Assembly (NCBI RefSeq): GCF_014197755.1
Contig: NZ_JACIGE010000009.1
Coordinates: forward strand, 120,941 to 184,940
Direction: 5' to 3'
DNA from: Rhodocyclus tenuis
GTDB taxonomy: Bacteria > Pseudomonadota > Gammaproteobacteria > Burkholderiales > Rhodocyclaceae
Length of the DNA: 64,000 nt
How positions within the stretch are numbered: the first letter of the stretch is position 1; every line of letters begins with the position of its first letter. The translations under genes were made by a program, and so were the position numbers. A model generated the notes under the pieces. The model did not search any database. It was given only the letters and a program-made list of their open reading frames with translations, and was not told the origin of the DNA. Shown here piece by piece: positions 1 to 9,455 of the stretch.

Positions 1-350
1 GGCGTTGATGTCGTCGTGCCGCGCGACAGATCGCGTGCATCAAACACCCGCGGCTCGCGTCCGGTGAGAAAAACCAGCAGCTGGCGGATCAGGCGCAGAT
101 TCGGATCATTCTCTGAGGCGTCCAGCGCGTCTTCGAGGGCGCTGCTGGATTGGGTACTGGCGGCCCTGCCTTGGGCCGATAGTTTTACCGGGTCGTTGGC
201 CGGCGCAGCCGAGGCAGCCGATGCGGCACCTTCGTCGCTGCCCCGCGTTTGGCGCGGGCCCCGCCAGCTGCGCAAGGATTCAGTGATCTCGTGGCGCTGC
301 TCGCTGAAGTGGGTGGACTTCAACTGCAGCGCGGCGCTGGCGATTTTCAT
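1..350 (-). CDS. Hypothetical protein, N-terminal part only
   Basis: The frame opens at ATG 350 on the minus strand right after a strong ribosome site (GGAGGT, 4 bases before the start) and stays open to the window edge, so about 116 residues are present and the C-terminus is missing. It begins MKIASAALQLKSTHFSEQR and then becomes rich in Ala, Ser, Asp and Glu. A more hydrophobic stretch (LRLIRQLLVFL) lies near residue 90, but there is no signal peptide or clear membrane helix. I do not recognise a family. The strong ribosome site and sustained open frame support a real gene. It points the same way as trxC, about 75 bases downstream of it. Confidence 0.6.
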   Translation of the reverse strand, partial: MKIASAALQLKSTHFSEQRHEITESLRSWRGPRQTRGSDEGAASAASAAPANDPVKLSAQGRAASTQSSSALEDALDASENDPNLRLIRQLLVFLTGREPRVFDARDLSRGTTTST

Positions 351-426
351 GGCGACCTCCGGAAATATGGGCTTTCTTAACCATATTTAACGGCGGCCCC
401 GTCGGCGACTTGAGCCTTCGCTTGCT

Positions 427-864
427 TCAGTGCTGGTTGCGTGCCCAGCGAACGATGCTGGCGCTATCGAGGGCGCCTGATTGCCGCGCGATCTCCCGAC
501 CGTCGCGAAACAGTATCAGCGTCGGAATGCTGCGGATGGCGAAGCGGCCGGCGATCTCCGGCAGCGCCTCGGTGTCGAGTTTGGCCAGACGGAAGTCCGG
601 CTCGAGCTCGGCTGCCGCCGTCGCGAACGCCGGTGCCATGCTGCGGCACGGCGCGCACCAGGGCGCCCAGAAATCGACGAGAACCGGCAATTCGCTACGG
701 CCGATGTGCCGGTCGACGTTGCTGGCGTCCAGATCAAACGGCTTGCCGGCAAACAGCGGCCGATGACAGCCGCCGCAGCTTGGCGCGGCAGCGAGGCGTG
801 CGCGGGGCAGGCGATTGACCGCTGCGCAGTGCGGACAGACGAGATGTAACGAATGTTGCGGCAT
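427..864 (-). CDS. trxC: Thioredoxin 2 (zinc-ribbon thioredoxin)
   Basis: Cytoplasmic thiol-disulfide oxidoreductase of 145 residues. The N-terminus carries two CxxC pairs (CPHC at 10-13, CGGC at 30-33), the zinc ribbon that separates TrxC from TrxA. The thioredoxin fold follows, with active site WCAPC at 69-73 (WCGPC is usual, so one glycine is replaced by alanine) and the conserved cis-proline segment SIPTLILF. Length fits the TrxC family (about 140-150). TrxC proteins reduce protein disulfides and are often linked to oxidative stress. It lies downstream of hemH on the same strand with a 63-base gap, so it could share its transcript. No terminator is visible in between. Confidence 0.9.
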   Translation of the reverse strand: MPQHSLHLVCPHCAAVNRLPRARLAAAPSCGGCHRPLFAGKPFDLDASNVDRHIGRSELPVLVDFWAPWCAPCRSMAPAFATAAAELEPDFRLAKLDTEALPEIAGRFAIRSIPTLILFRDGREIARQSGALDSASIVRWARNQH

Positions 865-927
865 GGGGCAGCTCCCGACGGTGAGCAGACGTATATCGGG
901 GCGGAGATCAGCGCTGCAAGAGTCAGC

Positions 928-2031
928 CTAGCAAGGCGCGCCGAGTTTGCGCGCGCGCAGCAGGCACTCGACCAGCTCCTTGTTCGGCTCCTCGCCCGAG
1001 GTCGGCCAGCCGGCCATGTGCCGGGCAGCGAGTTCGCCGAGTGCGCGAATCCAGTCGTCGCGTTCGTTGAGGCAATGGATGAAGTGGAATTCGCTGCCGC
1101 CCGCGGTGAGGAAATCCTCGCGCCCTTCGATGGCGATCTCTTCAAGCGTTTCAAGACAGTCGGAGACGAAGCCCGGACAGATGATGTCCACGCGCTTCAC
1201 CCCGGCCTGACCAAGGGCCTTCAGCGTGTCGGTCGTATAGGGCTCGAGCCACTTCGAACTGCCGAAGCGCGACTGGAAGCAGACCGCATATTTGTCTTCC
1301 GTCAGGCCAAGCGCTTCGGCGAGCAGTCGGCTGGTCTTGTGACACTCGCAGAAAGTCGTGTCGCCGACCTTCAGCGTCGACCGCGGCACACCGTGATAGC
1401 TCATCACCAGCCGGTAGTCGTCGTCGGGTTGGCCGTATTTCGCCCAGTGTTCACGCACGCTGGCGGCCAGCGCGGCGATATAGCCGGGATTGTCGGGGTA
1501 GCTTCTGACCGTGCGGAATTCGGGTTGGCTGCGGCAGGCCTGCGCCCACGCAAACGCCCGGTCGAAAGCAGTGGCGGTGGTGCTCGCCGAGTACTGCGGA
1601 TATAGCGGCAGGAGCAGGATGTGGTCGCAGCCTTCGGCTTTCAGGCGTGACAATGCGTCGCCGATCGACGGCTGGCCGTAACGCATGGCGTGTTCGACAC
1701 GCACGCGATAGCCCGCTTCGTGCAGGAAGCCGCGCAACAGCTTGGTCTGCCGTTCGGTATGCACGCGCAGCGGTGATCCCTCCTCAGTCCAGATCGCCTG
1801 ATACTTCACCGCCGAGCGCGCTGGCCGGAAGTTGAGGACGAGACCGTTGAGGATCATCAGCCACAGCGGGCGCGAGGTTTCCACGACGCGCGGGTCGGAA
1901 AGGAATTCGCGCAGGTACATGCGAACCGCCTTCGTGGTTGGCGCTTCCGGCGTACCGAGATTGATCAGCAGTACGGCAGTCTGCGACGGCGCGTCATGGC
2001 GTGCGGGAGGTTCGGTCATGTAACGGGACAT
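928..2031 (-). CDS. hemH: Ferrochelatase (protoheme ferro-lyase)
   Basis: Last step of protoheme synthesis: inserts Fe2+ into protoporphyrin IX. The 367 residues contain the N-terminal LLINLGTPEAP motif, the metal-site SYHGVP (211-216, His213) and the PGFVSDCLETLEEI segment (286-299) with the catalytic acidic residues. The start overlaps the stop of hrcA by one base (TGATG), suggesting translational coupling, so ATG 2031 is taken; a second ATG four codons in (2019) is possible. Neither has a clear Shine-Dalgarno. Cys residues near 228-230 and 320 resemble those that bind a 2Fe-2S cluster in some ferrochelatases, but the pattern is not decisive. Confidence 0.95.
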   Translation of the reverse strand: MSRYMTEPPARHDAPSQTAVLLINLGTPEAPTTKAVRMYLREFLSDPRVVETSRPLWLMILNGLVLNFRPARSAVKYQAIWTEEGSPLRVHTERQTKLLRGFLHEAGYRVRVEHAMRYGQPSIGDALSRLKAEGCDHILLLPLYPQYSASTTATAFDRAFAWAQACRSQPEFRTVRSYPDNPGYIAALAASVREHWAKYGQPDDDYRLVMSYHGVPRSTLKVGDTTFCECHKTSRLLAEALGLTEDKYAVCFQSRFGSSKWLEPYTTDTLKALGQAGVKRVDIICPGFVSDCLETLEEIAIEGREDFLTAGGSEFHFIHCLNERDDWIRALGELAARHMAGWPTSGEEPNKELVECLLRARKLGAPC

Positions 2032-3059
2032 CAGGATTGGGCCTGTTGGGTAAGGGCGGATGAAAGCAGCCGGGCGGTGATGTCAACGATCGGAATGACG
2101 CGCTCGTAAGCCATGCGCGTCGGACCGATGACACCAACCGAGCCGACAATTCGACCATCCACCTCGTAGGGTGCGGTTACCACGCTGCATTCGTCGAGCG
2201 GCGCCAAGCCCGATTCGCCGCCGATGAAAATCTGCACACCGTCGGCGCGGCTGGACAGATCGAGAAGTTGCATCAATGCCGTGCGTTGCTCGAAGAGATC
2301 GAACAGTTCGCGCAGGCGCTTCATGTTCGACGTGAATTCCTCGACGTCGAGCAGGTTGCGTTCGCCCGAGAGCACGTACTCGCCGCCCGGTGCCGACAAG
2401 GCTTCGTCGCCGGCGGTGAGCGCGGCGGCCATCAGACCCTGCAGATCGCCACGCAGTTGCAGCACCTCGTCCTTGATGCGCTGACGGATGGCGTCGAATT
2501 CCTGGCCGGCAAAATACTGGTTGAGGTAGTTGCCGGCAGTGACCAGTTCGGCCTGCGAGTAAGGGCGCTCGGCGCAGATGATGCGGTTCTGCACGTCGCC
2601 GTCGGCAGTGACGAGAATGAGCAGGATGCGTGTTTCCGACAGTCCGACGAACTCGATCTGCCGGATGCGCGGCGACATGCGTCGCGGCGCCAGCACGATA
2701 CCGGCAAAGTGCGTCAGTCCGGAGAGCAGCAGCGAGGCGCTGCTGATCAGCTGTTGCGGCGGCGACGGATGCAGCTTGAACTCGATGGCTTCGATCTTGT
2801 GCTGCTCGAGTGGCTGCACGGTGAGCAGGCTGTCGACGAAAAAACGGTAGCCGCGCGGCGTCGGAATGCGCCCGGCCGAGGTGTGCGGGCTGGCGATGAA
2901 ACCGATGTCTTCAAGGTCGGCCATGACGTTGCGCACCGTCGCCGCCGACAGGTCGAGACCCGAGTACCTGGAAAGCGCACGCGAGCCGACCGGCTGGCCG
3001 TCCGCGATGTAGCGTTCGATCAGTGTCTTGAGCAGGGTCCGCGAGCGTTCGTCGAGCAT
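2031..3059 (-). CDS. hrcA: Heat-inducible transcription repressor HrcA
   Basis: Repressor of class I heat-shock genes, which binds CIRCE operators and is kept active by GroEL. The 342-residue protein has the N-terminal winged-helix region ([16 protein letters not shown], then [15 protein letters not shown] and the wing [18 protein letters not shown]) and the GAF-like C-terminal domain, ending in a segment with [14 protein letters not shown]. Length is normal. It is divergent from nadK, the usual order in betaproteobacteria, and its stop overlaps the hemH start. No CIRCE inverted repeat is visible in the 70-base hrcA-nadK spacer and no groE or dnaK gene lies in the window, so its targets are elsewhere. 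Confidence 0.95.
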   Translation of the reverse strand: MLDERSRTLLKTLIERYIADGQPVGSRALSRYSGLDLSAATVRNVMADLEDIGFIASPHTSAGRIPTPRGYRFFVDSLLTVQPLEQHKIEAIEFKLHPSPPQQLISSASLLLSGLTHFAGIVLAPRRMSPRIRQIEFVGLSETRILLILVTADGDVQNRIICAERPYSQAELVTAGNYLNQYFAGQEFDAIRQRIKDEVLQLRGDLQGLMAAALTAGDEALSAPGGEYVLSGERNLLDVEEFTSNMKRLRELFDLFEQRTALMQLLDLSSRADGVQIFIGGESGLAPLDECSVVTAPYEVDGRIVGSVGVIGPTRMAYERVIPIVDITARLLSSALTQQAQS

Positions 3060-3129
3060 AAGGGCCGAATTCTACAAAAAATGTGCCTGCCGCGGGGCGT
3101 GCTTGGGGGTTTGTGGTTTAATTCGCCCC

Positions 3130-4050
3130 ATGAAAGAGAGCCCCGGTTCCGCGTTTTCCGATTCGCCGCCGCCGCGGAAGTTCGCCCTGATCGGGCGTTT
3201 TGGAACGCCCGAGATGGCAGGTTTGCTCGCAGCGCTCGCCCGACATCTTGAAGAGCGCGGCGGCAGCGTCCTCATCGAAGCGGCGACCGCCGAGTCGGCC
3301 AGCGGTGGGGAGCTTTCCTCCTGGCCGGTACGCGACTTCGCAGCGATCGGCAGCGAGGCCGAGCTTGCCATTGTCCTTGGCGGTGACGGTACCATGCTCA
3401 ACGCCGCACGTCAGCTTGCGCCCTTTGGCACGCCGCTGGTCGGCGTCAATCAGGGGCGTCTCGGCTTCATGACCGATGTTGCGCGCAACGAGATGACGGC
3501 GCGCATCGACGATCTGCTGGCCGGGCGCTTTGTCCCGGAAAACCGCATGCTGCTTGAGGCACAGGTATGGCGTGACGGTGCCGTCATGGCTTCCGGTGTG
3601 GCGCTGAACGAGGTGGTCGTCGACAAGGGGGCGATCGGCCGCATGATCGAATTCGCCTTGTATATCAATGGCGAATTCATTTACAACCTGCGTGCTGACG
3701 GCCTGATCATCGCCACCCCGACGGGTTCCACCGCCTACTCGCTGTCGGCCAACGGCCCGATCCTGCATCCGCAGGTCGCTGGCATCGCACTGGTGCCGTT
3801 GTGTCCGCATGCGCTGACCAACCGGCCGGTGATCATCGGCGACAGCGCCGAACTCACCATCGGCATCACTCAGGCCGCTGCTTCGCGCGCTCACCTGGAC
3901 GGGCAGCTGACCTTTGATCTGTTGCCCGACGACCGCGTTGTCGTGCGTCGTTCCAGCCACTCGATCCGCTTTCTGCATCCGCCCGGTTACAGCTATTTCG
4001 CCATGCTGCGCGAAAAGCTGCACTGGAGCGAACGTCCGCAAGATCATTGA
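3130..4050 (+). CDS. nadK: NAD kinase
   Basis: Phosphorylates NAD to NADP with ATP or polyphosphate; cytoplasmic. Of 306 residues, the hallmark GGDGT is at 84-88 ([13 protein letters not shown]), and the NAD-binding [16 protein letters not shown] segment lies in the C-terminal domain. ATG 3130 gives the usual family length. An upstream in-frame ATG at 3028 would run into hrcA and add a Cys-rich, non-conserved tail, so it is rejected. The first ~15 residues (Ser/Pro rich) look non-conserved. It is divergent from hrcA and 16 bases upstream of recN, so nadK-recN is a likely operon. Confidence 0.95.
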   Translation: MKESPGSAFSDSPPPRKFALIGRFGTPEMAGLLAALARHLEERGGSVLIEAATAESASGGELSSWPVRDFAAIGSEAELAIVLGGDGTMLNAARQLAPFGTPLVGVNQGRLGFMTDVARNEMTARIDDLLAGRFVPENRMLLEAQVWRDGAVMASGVALNEVVVDKGAIGRMIEFALYINGEFIYNLRADGLIIATPTGSTAYSLSANGPILHPQVAGIALVPLCPHALTNRPVIIGDSAELTIGITQAAASRAHLDGQLTFDLLPDDRVVVRRSSHSIRFLHPPGYSYFAMLREKLHWSERPQDH

Positions 4051-4066
4051 TTGAATTGACGAGATC

Positions 4067-5761
4067 ATGCTGCATCGTCTGACGATACGAGACTTTGTTC
4101 TGGTCGACCGGCTTGACCTCGAGTTCGCCACCGGTTTTGGCGCACTCACCGGTGAAACCGGTGCCGGCAAGTCGATTCTGGTCGATGCGCTGGCCTTTGC
4201 GCTCGGCGAGCGCGCCGACGCCGGAATCCTGCGCAGCGGTGCCGAACGCGCCGAAGTGAGCGCCGAGTTCGACAGCTCGCCGGCCGTTGCGGAGTGGCTG
4301 CAGGCCAACGACTTCGCTACCGACGAGGCGCTGCTGTTGCGCCGCCTGATCGATGCCGGCGGGCGTTCGCGTGCCTACATCAACGGTTCGCCGGCGACGC
4401 TGCAGCAATTGCGCGAGGTGGCTGAATCGCTGGTCGATATCCATGGGCAGCACGCGCATCAGTCGCTGCTGCGTGCCGATGCTCAGCGATCGCTGCTCGA
4501 CGCGCACGGCGGGCTCGACGCACTGTGTGGCGAAGTGGCGGCAGCGTTTCGCGCCTGGCGGGCGGCCGCCGCGGCACGCGCCGATGCCGCCGGCAACGCC
4601 GAAGCATTGCTCGCCGAGCGCGAGCAGCTTGCCTGGCAGCTACGCGAACTTGAGCGCCTCGGCTTCTCCGCTGATGAATGGGCGTCGCTGAATGGCGAGC
4701 ATCGCCGCCTGGCGCACGCCAGCGGCCTGATCGACGGCGTCCAGGCCGCCTTGGCGCTGATCGCCGACGACGACATGGGCGCCGGGGCCGGCGGTGATGC
4801 GCCCGCGGCGCTGCATCAGCTCGACCTTGCCGGCGAGCGCATCGACGCGTTGCTTGACGTCGATCCGGCACTCGCCGAGGTGGCCGGGCTGCTGCGTTCG
4901 GCGCAGGCCGAATTGGCCGAGGCCGCTTCGCTGCTGCGCCGCTACGTCGACCGTATTGATGTCGACCCGCAACGTCTGCAGGAAATCGAACGACGGATCG
5001 AGGCAACGCTCGATTGCGCGCGCAAGTACCGTGTCGCGCCGGACGAGTTGCCGGCGCTGCTCGCCAGTAGCCGCGCGCGTCTCGCCGAACTCGGCGAGGT
5101 CGCCGACTTGGCAGCGCTCGACGCCCGCGTTGCCGCAGCGGCAGCGCACTACGAGGCCGTGGCGGCGCGCTTGGGCGCGGCACGCCGGGCGACGGCCGAA
5201 AAACTGTCGGCGGACGTCAGTCGCGTCATGCAGCAGCTGGCGCTCGCCGGTGGGCGTTTCGAAGTCGCCCTGCTGCCGCTGGCTGCCGGCAGCGTCCATG
5301 GCAGCGAGCAGGTCGAGTTCCGTATTGCCGGTCTGGCCGGTGGCGAGGCGCGCGCGCTGGCGAAAGTTGCGTCTGGCGGCGAGTTGTCACGCATCAGTCT
5401 GGCCATTCAGGTCGTTGCCAGTCAGGCGACGCGTGTGCCGACGCTGGTTTTTGACGAGGTTGACGTCGGCATCGGCGGCGGCGTCGCCGAAGTCGTTGGC
5501 CGCCTGCTACGCGAGCTCGGCAGCGAACGTCAGGTCTTGTGCGTCACGCACCTGCCGCAGGTGGCGGCGCGTGCGCTCTGGCAGTGGCGGGTACTCAAGG
5601 AGAGCGACGGTGCCGGCGTGCGCAGCCGGCTGCTCGCACTCGACGCGGCCGGCCGCGTCGAGGAAATCGCGCGCATGCTCGGCGGCGTCGAGATCACCGC
5701 GATTACCCGGCAGCACGCGCGCGAAATGCTGGCGCCGGGAAGCGCTGCCGACGGGCAATAG
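4067..5761 (+). CDS. recN: DNA repair protein RecN (SMC-like ATPase)
   Basis: SMC/ABC-type ATPase acting in double-strand break repair, bringing DNA ends together before RecA-dependent recombination. The 564 residues show the standard head-coil-head plan: Walker A GETGAGKS at 29-36, an Ala/Glu/Arg-rich coiled-coil middle (about 160-380), ABC signature ASGGELSR near 435-442 and Walker B TLVFDEVD near 460. The length matches E. coli RecN (553). It lies 16 bases behind nadK, so the two are probably cotranscribed. No LexA box is evident in front of recN itself; SOS control, if any, would act upstream of nadK. Confidence 0.95.
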   Translation: MLHRLTIRDFVLVDRLDLEFATGFGALTGETGAGKSILVDALAFALGERADAGILRSGAERAEVSAEFDSSPAVAEWLQANDFATDEALLLRRLIDAGGRSRAYINGSPATLQQLREVAESLVDIHGQHAHQSLLRADAQRSLLDAHGGLDALCGEVAAAFRAWRAAAAARADAAGNAEALLAEREQLAWQLRELERLGFSADEWASLNGEHRRLAHASGLIDGVQAALALIADDDMGAGAGGDAPAALHQLDLAGERIDALLDVDPALAEVAGLLRSAQAELAEAASLLRRYVDRIDVDPQRLQEIERRIEATLDCARKYRVAPDELPALLASSRARLAELGEVADLAALDARVAAAAAHYEAVAARLGAARRATAEKLSADVSRVMQQLALAGGRFEVALLPLAAGSVHGSEQVEFRIAGLAGGEARALAKVASGGELSRISLAIQVVASQATRVPTLVFDEVDVGIGGGVAEVVGRLLRELGSERQVLCVTHLPQVAARALWQWRVLKESDGAGVRSRLLALDAAGRVEEIARMLGGVEITAITRQHAREMLAPGSAADGQ

Positions 5762-5860
5762 GTCGGCAGCGCTACGCCCGCTGGCCTATGATGAACTGGC
5801 TTCGGCGCAAAACCACCGGCTCGGTGACGCGTTGACCTGAGCCACCTTTCGGGAAGGACG

Positions 5861-6415
5861 ATGATTTCGGGCCTGGTCGGTGCAGCTGCACAGGATTGGC
5901 TGTGGAGCTCCTCTTCTTCCGCGACTGCCGGCCGGGCGCCGGCAGCACAGTCGCGTGCCGATGCCGCCGGCACCGCCATGACGCCCGAGCAGCAGCGTCA
6001 GGTGCAGGCGCTGGCGAATACCGATCGTCAGGTCCGCCAGCATGAGCAGGCGCATCTCGCCGTTGGCCGTGATCTGGTGCGCGGCGGCGCCTCCTACGAA
6101 TACCAGCAGGGGCCGGACGGCAAGCGCTACGCCGTCGCCGGCGAGGTGTCGATTGATGCTTCGCCAGCGTCGACGCCGGAAAAGACGATTCCGAAAGCGA
6201 TCCACATCCGCAATACGGCGCTGGCGCCGGCGGACCCCTCAGCGCAGGATCAAAGCGTCGCCGCGAGCGCTGCGCGCATGGAGGCCGAAGCCCGGCAGGA
6301 GCTTGCCCGGCTGGCGCGAGAGGGCGGCACGGCCGGTCCGGCAGCCGCCTACAGCGCGGTAGCGCGTGCCGGCAGCGAGCCCGGGCAAGCGTCGCAGGTG
6401 AATACTTTTGCCTGA
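5861..6415 (+). CDS. CJM1_0395-type putative metalloprotease (SprA-related)
   Basis: A 184-residue protein with zincin motif HEQAH at 61-65, preceded by a Gln/Arg-rich helix (QQRQVQALANTDRQVRQ), followed by a Gly/Tyr stretch (GGASYEYQQGPDGKRYAVAGEV) and a segment VSIDASPASTPEKTI. This pattern matches the family annotated as putative metalloprotease CJM1_0395 / SprA-related (PF12118). Substrate and role are not established. ATG 5861 follows a good ribosome site (GGGAAGGACG). There is no signal peptide; the first 40 residues are low-complexity Ala/Ser. It stands alone, 99 bases after recN and convergent with the GDT1 gene. Enzyme activity is inferred only from the motif. Confidence 0.75.
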   Translation: MISGLVGAAAQDWLWSSSSSATAGRAPAAQSRADAAGTAMTPEQQRQVQALANTDRQVRQHEQAHLAVGRDLVRGGASYEYQQGPDGKRYAVAGEVSIDASPASTPEKTIPKAIHIRNTALAPADPSAQDQSVAASAARMEAEARQELARLAREGGTAGPAAAYSAVARAGSEPGQASQVNTFA

Positions 6416-6526
6416 TCCGGGGCGCCTGCTCCTTGCGCTGGCCGTGTCGCGGCTGCGCAGGTCTCTCTGAAGCGCCTGAAAACCGCCCGAGACAGCCGCC
6501 AGTGCCGAGCTCAGGGCGCGGACCGA

Positions 6527-7090
6527 TCAGCCGGAAGTGAACAGCGTCAGCAGGCCAGTAACCGCGAAAACAGCGGCCGCAGCCCAGCGGATCGCGGTCA
6601 GCGGCAGCCGTCCGGCGAGGCGTTCGCCGAGCAGCACGGCCGGCACGTTGGCCAGCATCATGCCGAGTGTGGTGCCGACGACGACCCAGGCCAGTGCATC
6701 GAAGCGCGCCGCCAGCGCAATGGTGGCGAACTGCGTCTTGTCGCCCATTTCGGCGAGAAAGAACGCCACCAGCGTGGTCATGAAGGCGCTGGCGTGACCG
6801 GCCGGCGGCGCGTCGTCGTCATCGAGCGTATCGGGGCGCAGCGTCCAGGCGGCGAAGGCAAGAAAAAGTATGCCGGTTGTCCAGCGCAGGGTGTCGGGCG
6901 CGAACCACGAGGCGATCCACGCGCCGAGCGAAGCGGCAAGGCCGTGATTGGCCAGTGTTGCGACAAAAATACCGGCGATGATCGCTGCCGGCCGGCGCAG
7001 GCGCGCGGCGAGCACGAAAGACAGGAGCTGCGTCTTGTCGCCGATTTCGGCGAGCGCGACGAGCAGTGTCGAAGTGATGAAGGCTTCCAT
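6527..7090 (-). CDS. GDT1/TMEM165 family (UPF0016) cation transporter
   Basis: Inner-membrane protein of 187 residues made of two repeats, each with three hydrophobic segments and the signature E-x-G-D-K-T (EIGDKT at 15-20, EMGDKT at 114-119), joined by an acidic linker (TLDDDDAPP). Family members move Mn2+ or Ca2+; bacterial ones studied are manganese exporters. Specificity here is inference. The gene is monocistronic, ahead of a convergent gene. Some bacterial relatives are preceded by a yybP-ykoY manganese riboswitch; I looked at the ~140 bases upstream (7091-7230) and did not find its conserved core. Fur lies upstream on the same strand. Confidence 0.88.
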   Translation of the reverse strand: MEAFITSTLLVALAEIGDKTQLLSFVLAARLRRPAAIIAGIFVATLANHGLAASLGAWIASWFAPDTLRWTTGILFLAFAAWTLRPDTLDDDDAPPAGHASAFMTTLVAFFLAEMGDKTQFATIALAARFDALAWVVVGTTLGMMLANVPAVLLGERLAGRLPLTAIRWAAAAVFAVTGLLTLFTSG

Positions 7091-7230
7091 GAGCAGGTGA
7101 GGTCAGTACAAACGCGCAAACGCCCACCTGGGGCGAATTCCAGGAGGGCCGCTTGCAATTGGCAGAGAGCGGGTGGTGCCGGACGGTGGCGCGGCCGCTG
7201 CGGTCAAGCGTCGGCGCGGCAGGAGTGGCC

Positions 7231-7707
7231 TCAGTTGCCGTCGCTATTCCCGGCGTCGCCTGGTTTTTCGGCTGCCTTGCGCGCGGCGCGGTGCGGACAG
7301 TCGGGTTTCAGGCATCCGGCGTAGAGATAGAGCGCATGTTCCTGGATGGCGAAGCCGCGTTCCTTGGCGATCTTTGCTTGCCTGCGCTCGATTTCCGGGT
7401 CGTAGAACTCTTCGACGCGGCCGCAATCGACGCACACCAGATGGTCGTGGTGGCGTCCGGCATTCTTTTCGAAAACCGCCTTGCCCGACTCGAAATGATG
7501 GCGCTCAAGCAGGCCGGCCTGCTCGAACTGGGTCAATACGCGATAAACGGTGGCGAGTCCGATGTCCAACTGCTCGGCGATCAGCAGCCGGTGCACGTCT
7601 TCGGCGGCCAGGTGGCGAATGTCCGAACGTTCGAACAATTCGAGGATTTTCAGCCGCGGAATGGTGGCTTTCAGCCCCAAGCTCCGGAGATCTTGCGGAT
7701 TGCTCAT
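7231..7707 (-). CDS. fur: Ferric uptake regulator Fur
   Basis: Iron-responsive DNA-binding repressor (158 residues). Winged helix at 1-85 with recognition helix [19 protein letters not shown], regulatory metal site around HHDHLVC (86-92), and structural zinc pairs CVDC (92-95) and CLKPDC (132-137). The start at ATG 7707 is preceded by AGAGGA at good spacing. A longer frame from 7737 adds ten non-conserved residues without a ribosome site. It is divergent from bamE, a common fur-bamE arrangement. In the 255-base spacer a TATGAT hexamer (7789-7794) could be a -10 for the bamE direction, but no good -35 sits at the right distance. No clear Fur box was identified. Confidence 0.95.
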   Translation of the reverse strand: MSNPQDLRSLGLKATIPRLKILELFERSDIRHLAAEDVHRLLIAEQLDIGLATVYRVLTQFEQAGLLERHHFESGKAVFEKNAGRHHDHLVCVDCGRVEEFYDPEIERRQAKIAKERGFAIQEHALYLYAGCLKPDCPHRAARKAAEKPGDAGNSDGN

Positions 7708-7962
7708 CGGTGTCCTCTGCTCGCAGTAAGTCCGCATACCGGGTCGCGACTGATGGTGAGCCCGGGGCGTCCGTTGGATTTTTTCGGTTATGATATACCG
7801 CCCGCAACGAGAAGAGAAAACCTGTCATGAGGTCCCGGCGGACTAGGGGTGCTGTCCGTGATCGTGTCTCTGCCAACGGGCGGGCGGCGCTGCTTCGTGG
7901 CAGCGCTCTTTTCTTGGGTGCTTCTGCTCCGTCCTTCGCATACCTACGGAATCCTTCTGCAC

Positions 7963-8439
7963 ATGAAGTCCAAGCGAATTCTTGCCGCTGCCCTGTTGCT
8001 GGTGGCGATTTCCGGTTGCTCGTCGGTACCCAAGCTCGTCACCGAGTACCGTATTGATGTTCAGCAGGGAAATGTCCTCACCCAGGAAATGGTCGCGCAG
8101 CTGAAGCCCGGACAAACCCGCGAGCAGGTTCGTTTCATCCTGGGTACGCCGATGCTGATCGACATGTTCCATGCGGATCGTTGGGACTACGTTTATCGCT
8201 TGCGCAAAGGCGCGACCGACACGGTTGAAACGCGACGGTTTACGGTGTTTTTCGATGCTGACGGCCGCCTTTTTCGCGTCGCCGGCGATGTCGCCGCCGC
8301 TAGCGCGGGGGATGCCGGTGCGGAACCCGAGGTGCGTTCGCGCCTGATCGATCTCGGCTCGGTCCCGGAAGGGACGGCGGCGCCCGCTACCGAGCAGCGC
8401 GGCTTTTTTGGCAGGATGCTGGAAACGGTGGGTTTTTGA
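7963..8439 (+). CDS. bamE: Outer membrane assembly lipoprotein BamE
   Basis: Small lipoprotein of the BAM complex, which inserts beta-barrel proteins into the outer membrane. From ATG 7963 the 158 residues start [19 protein letters not shown]: a lipoprotein signal with lipobox ISGC and acylated Cys19. The SmpA/OmlA core follows, with [37 protein letters not shown] and the RWDYVYR strand. The C-terminal ~50 residues are Ala/Glu rich and non-conserved. The frame is open further upstream to 7849, but that part precedes the signal peptide and is not used. It is divergent from fur and directly followed by dapB, so an operon is likely. Confidence 0.93.
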   Translation: MKSKRILAAALLLVAISGCSSVPKLVTEYRIDVQQGNVLTQEMVAQLKPGQTREQVRFILGTPMLIDMFHADRWDYVYRLRKGATDTVETRRFTVFFDADGRLFRVAGDVAAASAGDAGAEPEVRSRLIDLGSVPEGTAAPATEQRGFFGRMLETVGF

Positions 8440-8449
8440 GGTGAGCAGA

Positions 8450-9247
8450 TTGAAGATTGCGATTGTTGGCGCCTGCGGGCGCATGGGTCAGAACCTGATC
8501 GAAGCAACGCTCAAGGATGGCGAGGCAGTTCTGGTTTCAGCGATTGATCAGGAAGGCGCCCCTGGCTTGGGGCGTGATGCCGGTGAACTGCTCGGTTTGC
8601 CCTGCGGCGTGCTGGTCACCAGCGACGTTGAGGCCGGCATCGCCGCGGCCGATTGCCTGATCGATTTCACGCGGCCGGCCGGCACCCTGCGTCATCTCGA
8701 GATTTGCCGCCACCACGGGGTTGCCGCTGTGATCGGTACGACCGGCTTCGACGACGCGGGCAAGCGCGCCATCGCCGAGGCGGCGAGCGCGATTCCGGTG
8801 GTTTTTGCGCCGAACATGAGCGTTGGCGTCAATGTCGTGTTCAAGCTGCTCGATCTGGCGACACGGGTGCTGACGCAGGGCTACGACATCGAGATATTCG
8901 AGGCCCATCACAAGCGCAAGATCGATGCGCCGTCGGGAACGGCGCTGCGCATGGGTGAGGTGATCGCGCAGGCGCAAGGGCGCCAGCTCGCCGACTGCGC
9001 CGTTTACGCGCGCGAGGGCGTCACCGGCGAGCGTGAGCCGGGCAGCATCGGCTTCTCGGTGGTGCGTGGCGGCGACATCGTCGGCGACCACACGGTGATG
9101 TACTGCGGCGACGGCGAGCGGGTCGAAATCACGCACAAGGCCGCCAGCCGCATGCCTTATGCGCTCGGCAGTCTGCGCGCTGCGCGTTTTCTGGCCGGAC
9201 GCGAGAAGGGCTTGTTCGACATGCAGGACGTGCTTGATCTGCGCTGA
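8450..9247 (+). CDS. dapB: 4-hydroxy-tetrahydrodipicolinate reductase
   Basis: NAD(P)H-dependent reductase of the diaminopimelate/lysine pathway, supplying peptidoglycan cross-link precursor. The 265 residues begin [14 protein letters not shown] (dinucleotide-binding GxxGRMG) and contain the family signature [15 protein letters not shown] with catalytic His/Lys, plus [10 protein letters not shown] and [11 protein letters not shown]. Start choice: TTG 8450 is preceded by GAGGTG with a 6-base gap, while an in-frame GTG at 8441 has a poorer site. Either differs by only three residues. It starts 10 bases after the bamE stop. Confidence 0.94.
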   Translation: MKIAIVGACGRMGQNLIEATLKDGEAVLVSAIDQEGAPGLGRDAGELLGLPCGVLVTSDVEAGIAAADCLIDFTRPAGTLRHLEICRHHGVAAVIGTTGFDDAGKRAIAEAASAIPVVFAPNMSVGVNVVFKLLDLATRVLTQGYDIEIFEAHHKRKIDAPSGTALRMGEVIAQAQGRQLADCAVYAREGVTGEREPGSIGFSVVRGGDIVGDHTVMYCGDGERVEITHKAASRMPYALGSLRAARFLAGREKGLFDMQDVLDLR

Positions 9248-9374
9248 GCGATAGTGCTGGACTGGCCGTGCCGGGCGGTTTCTCCATCGCGCCTGCTGGC
9301 CACTTCTTCTGCGCTGTTGCAAGCTTTGACGGGCGCTTGCGGGGTGTCGGCGCAAGGACGCGACGGCGCCTCAA

Positions 9375-9404
9375 TTGCCGTCAAGGGGGGGCTTCCGGTA
9401 TAAT
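9375..9404 (+). promoter_or_regulatory. Sigma-70 promoter of carAB
   Basis: TTGCCG (9375-9380), an 18-base spacer and a perfect TATAAT (9399-9404). Transcription would start near 9411, leaving a leader of about 105 bases before the GTG of carA. It lies in the 268-base dapB-carA gap, so carAB has its own promoter. Confidence 0.7.
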
Positions 9405-9426
9405 CGGGTCATCCGGTTGGATGTGA

Positions 9427-9455
9427 GCGGGAGGGCTGCGAGCCCTTCCGCTTTT
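9427..9455 (+). terminator. Terminator-like hairpin in the carA leader (possible attenuator)
   Basis: An 11-bp stem (GCGGGAGGGCT / AGCCCTTCCGC, one G-U pair) with a 3-base GCG loop is followed directly by TTTT. It sits about 15 bases downstream of the predicted transcription start and about 60 bases before carA, in the sense orientation. A second hairpin follows (AGCCCG 9465-9470 / CGGGCT 9479-9484), and its AGCCC arm repeats the 3' arm of the first, so competing structures are possible. This resembles an attenuator, but no leader peptide or protein site is identified. Confidence 0.5.

Noticed and set aside
3060..3129. CIRCE operator near hrcA
   Set aside because: No TTAGCACTC-N9-GAGTGCTAA or close variant in the spacer.
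7091..7230. Manganese riboswitch (yybP-ykoY) upstream of the GDT1 gene
   Set aside because: The conserved core and P1 stem expected were not found; only a short CAGGTG/CACCTG pairing is present.
9421..9426. ATG-TGA start-stop in the carA leader
   Set aside because: No ribosome site precedes it; kept only as a curiosity, not as a leader peptide.
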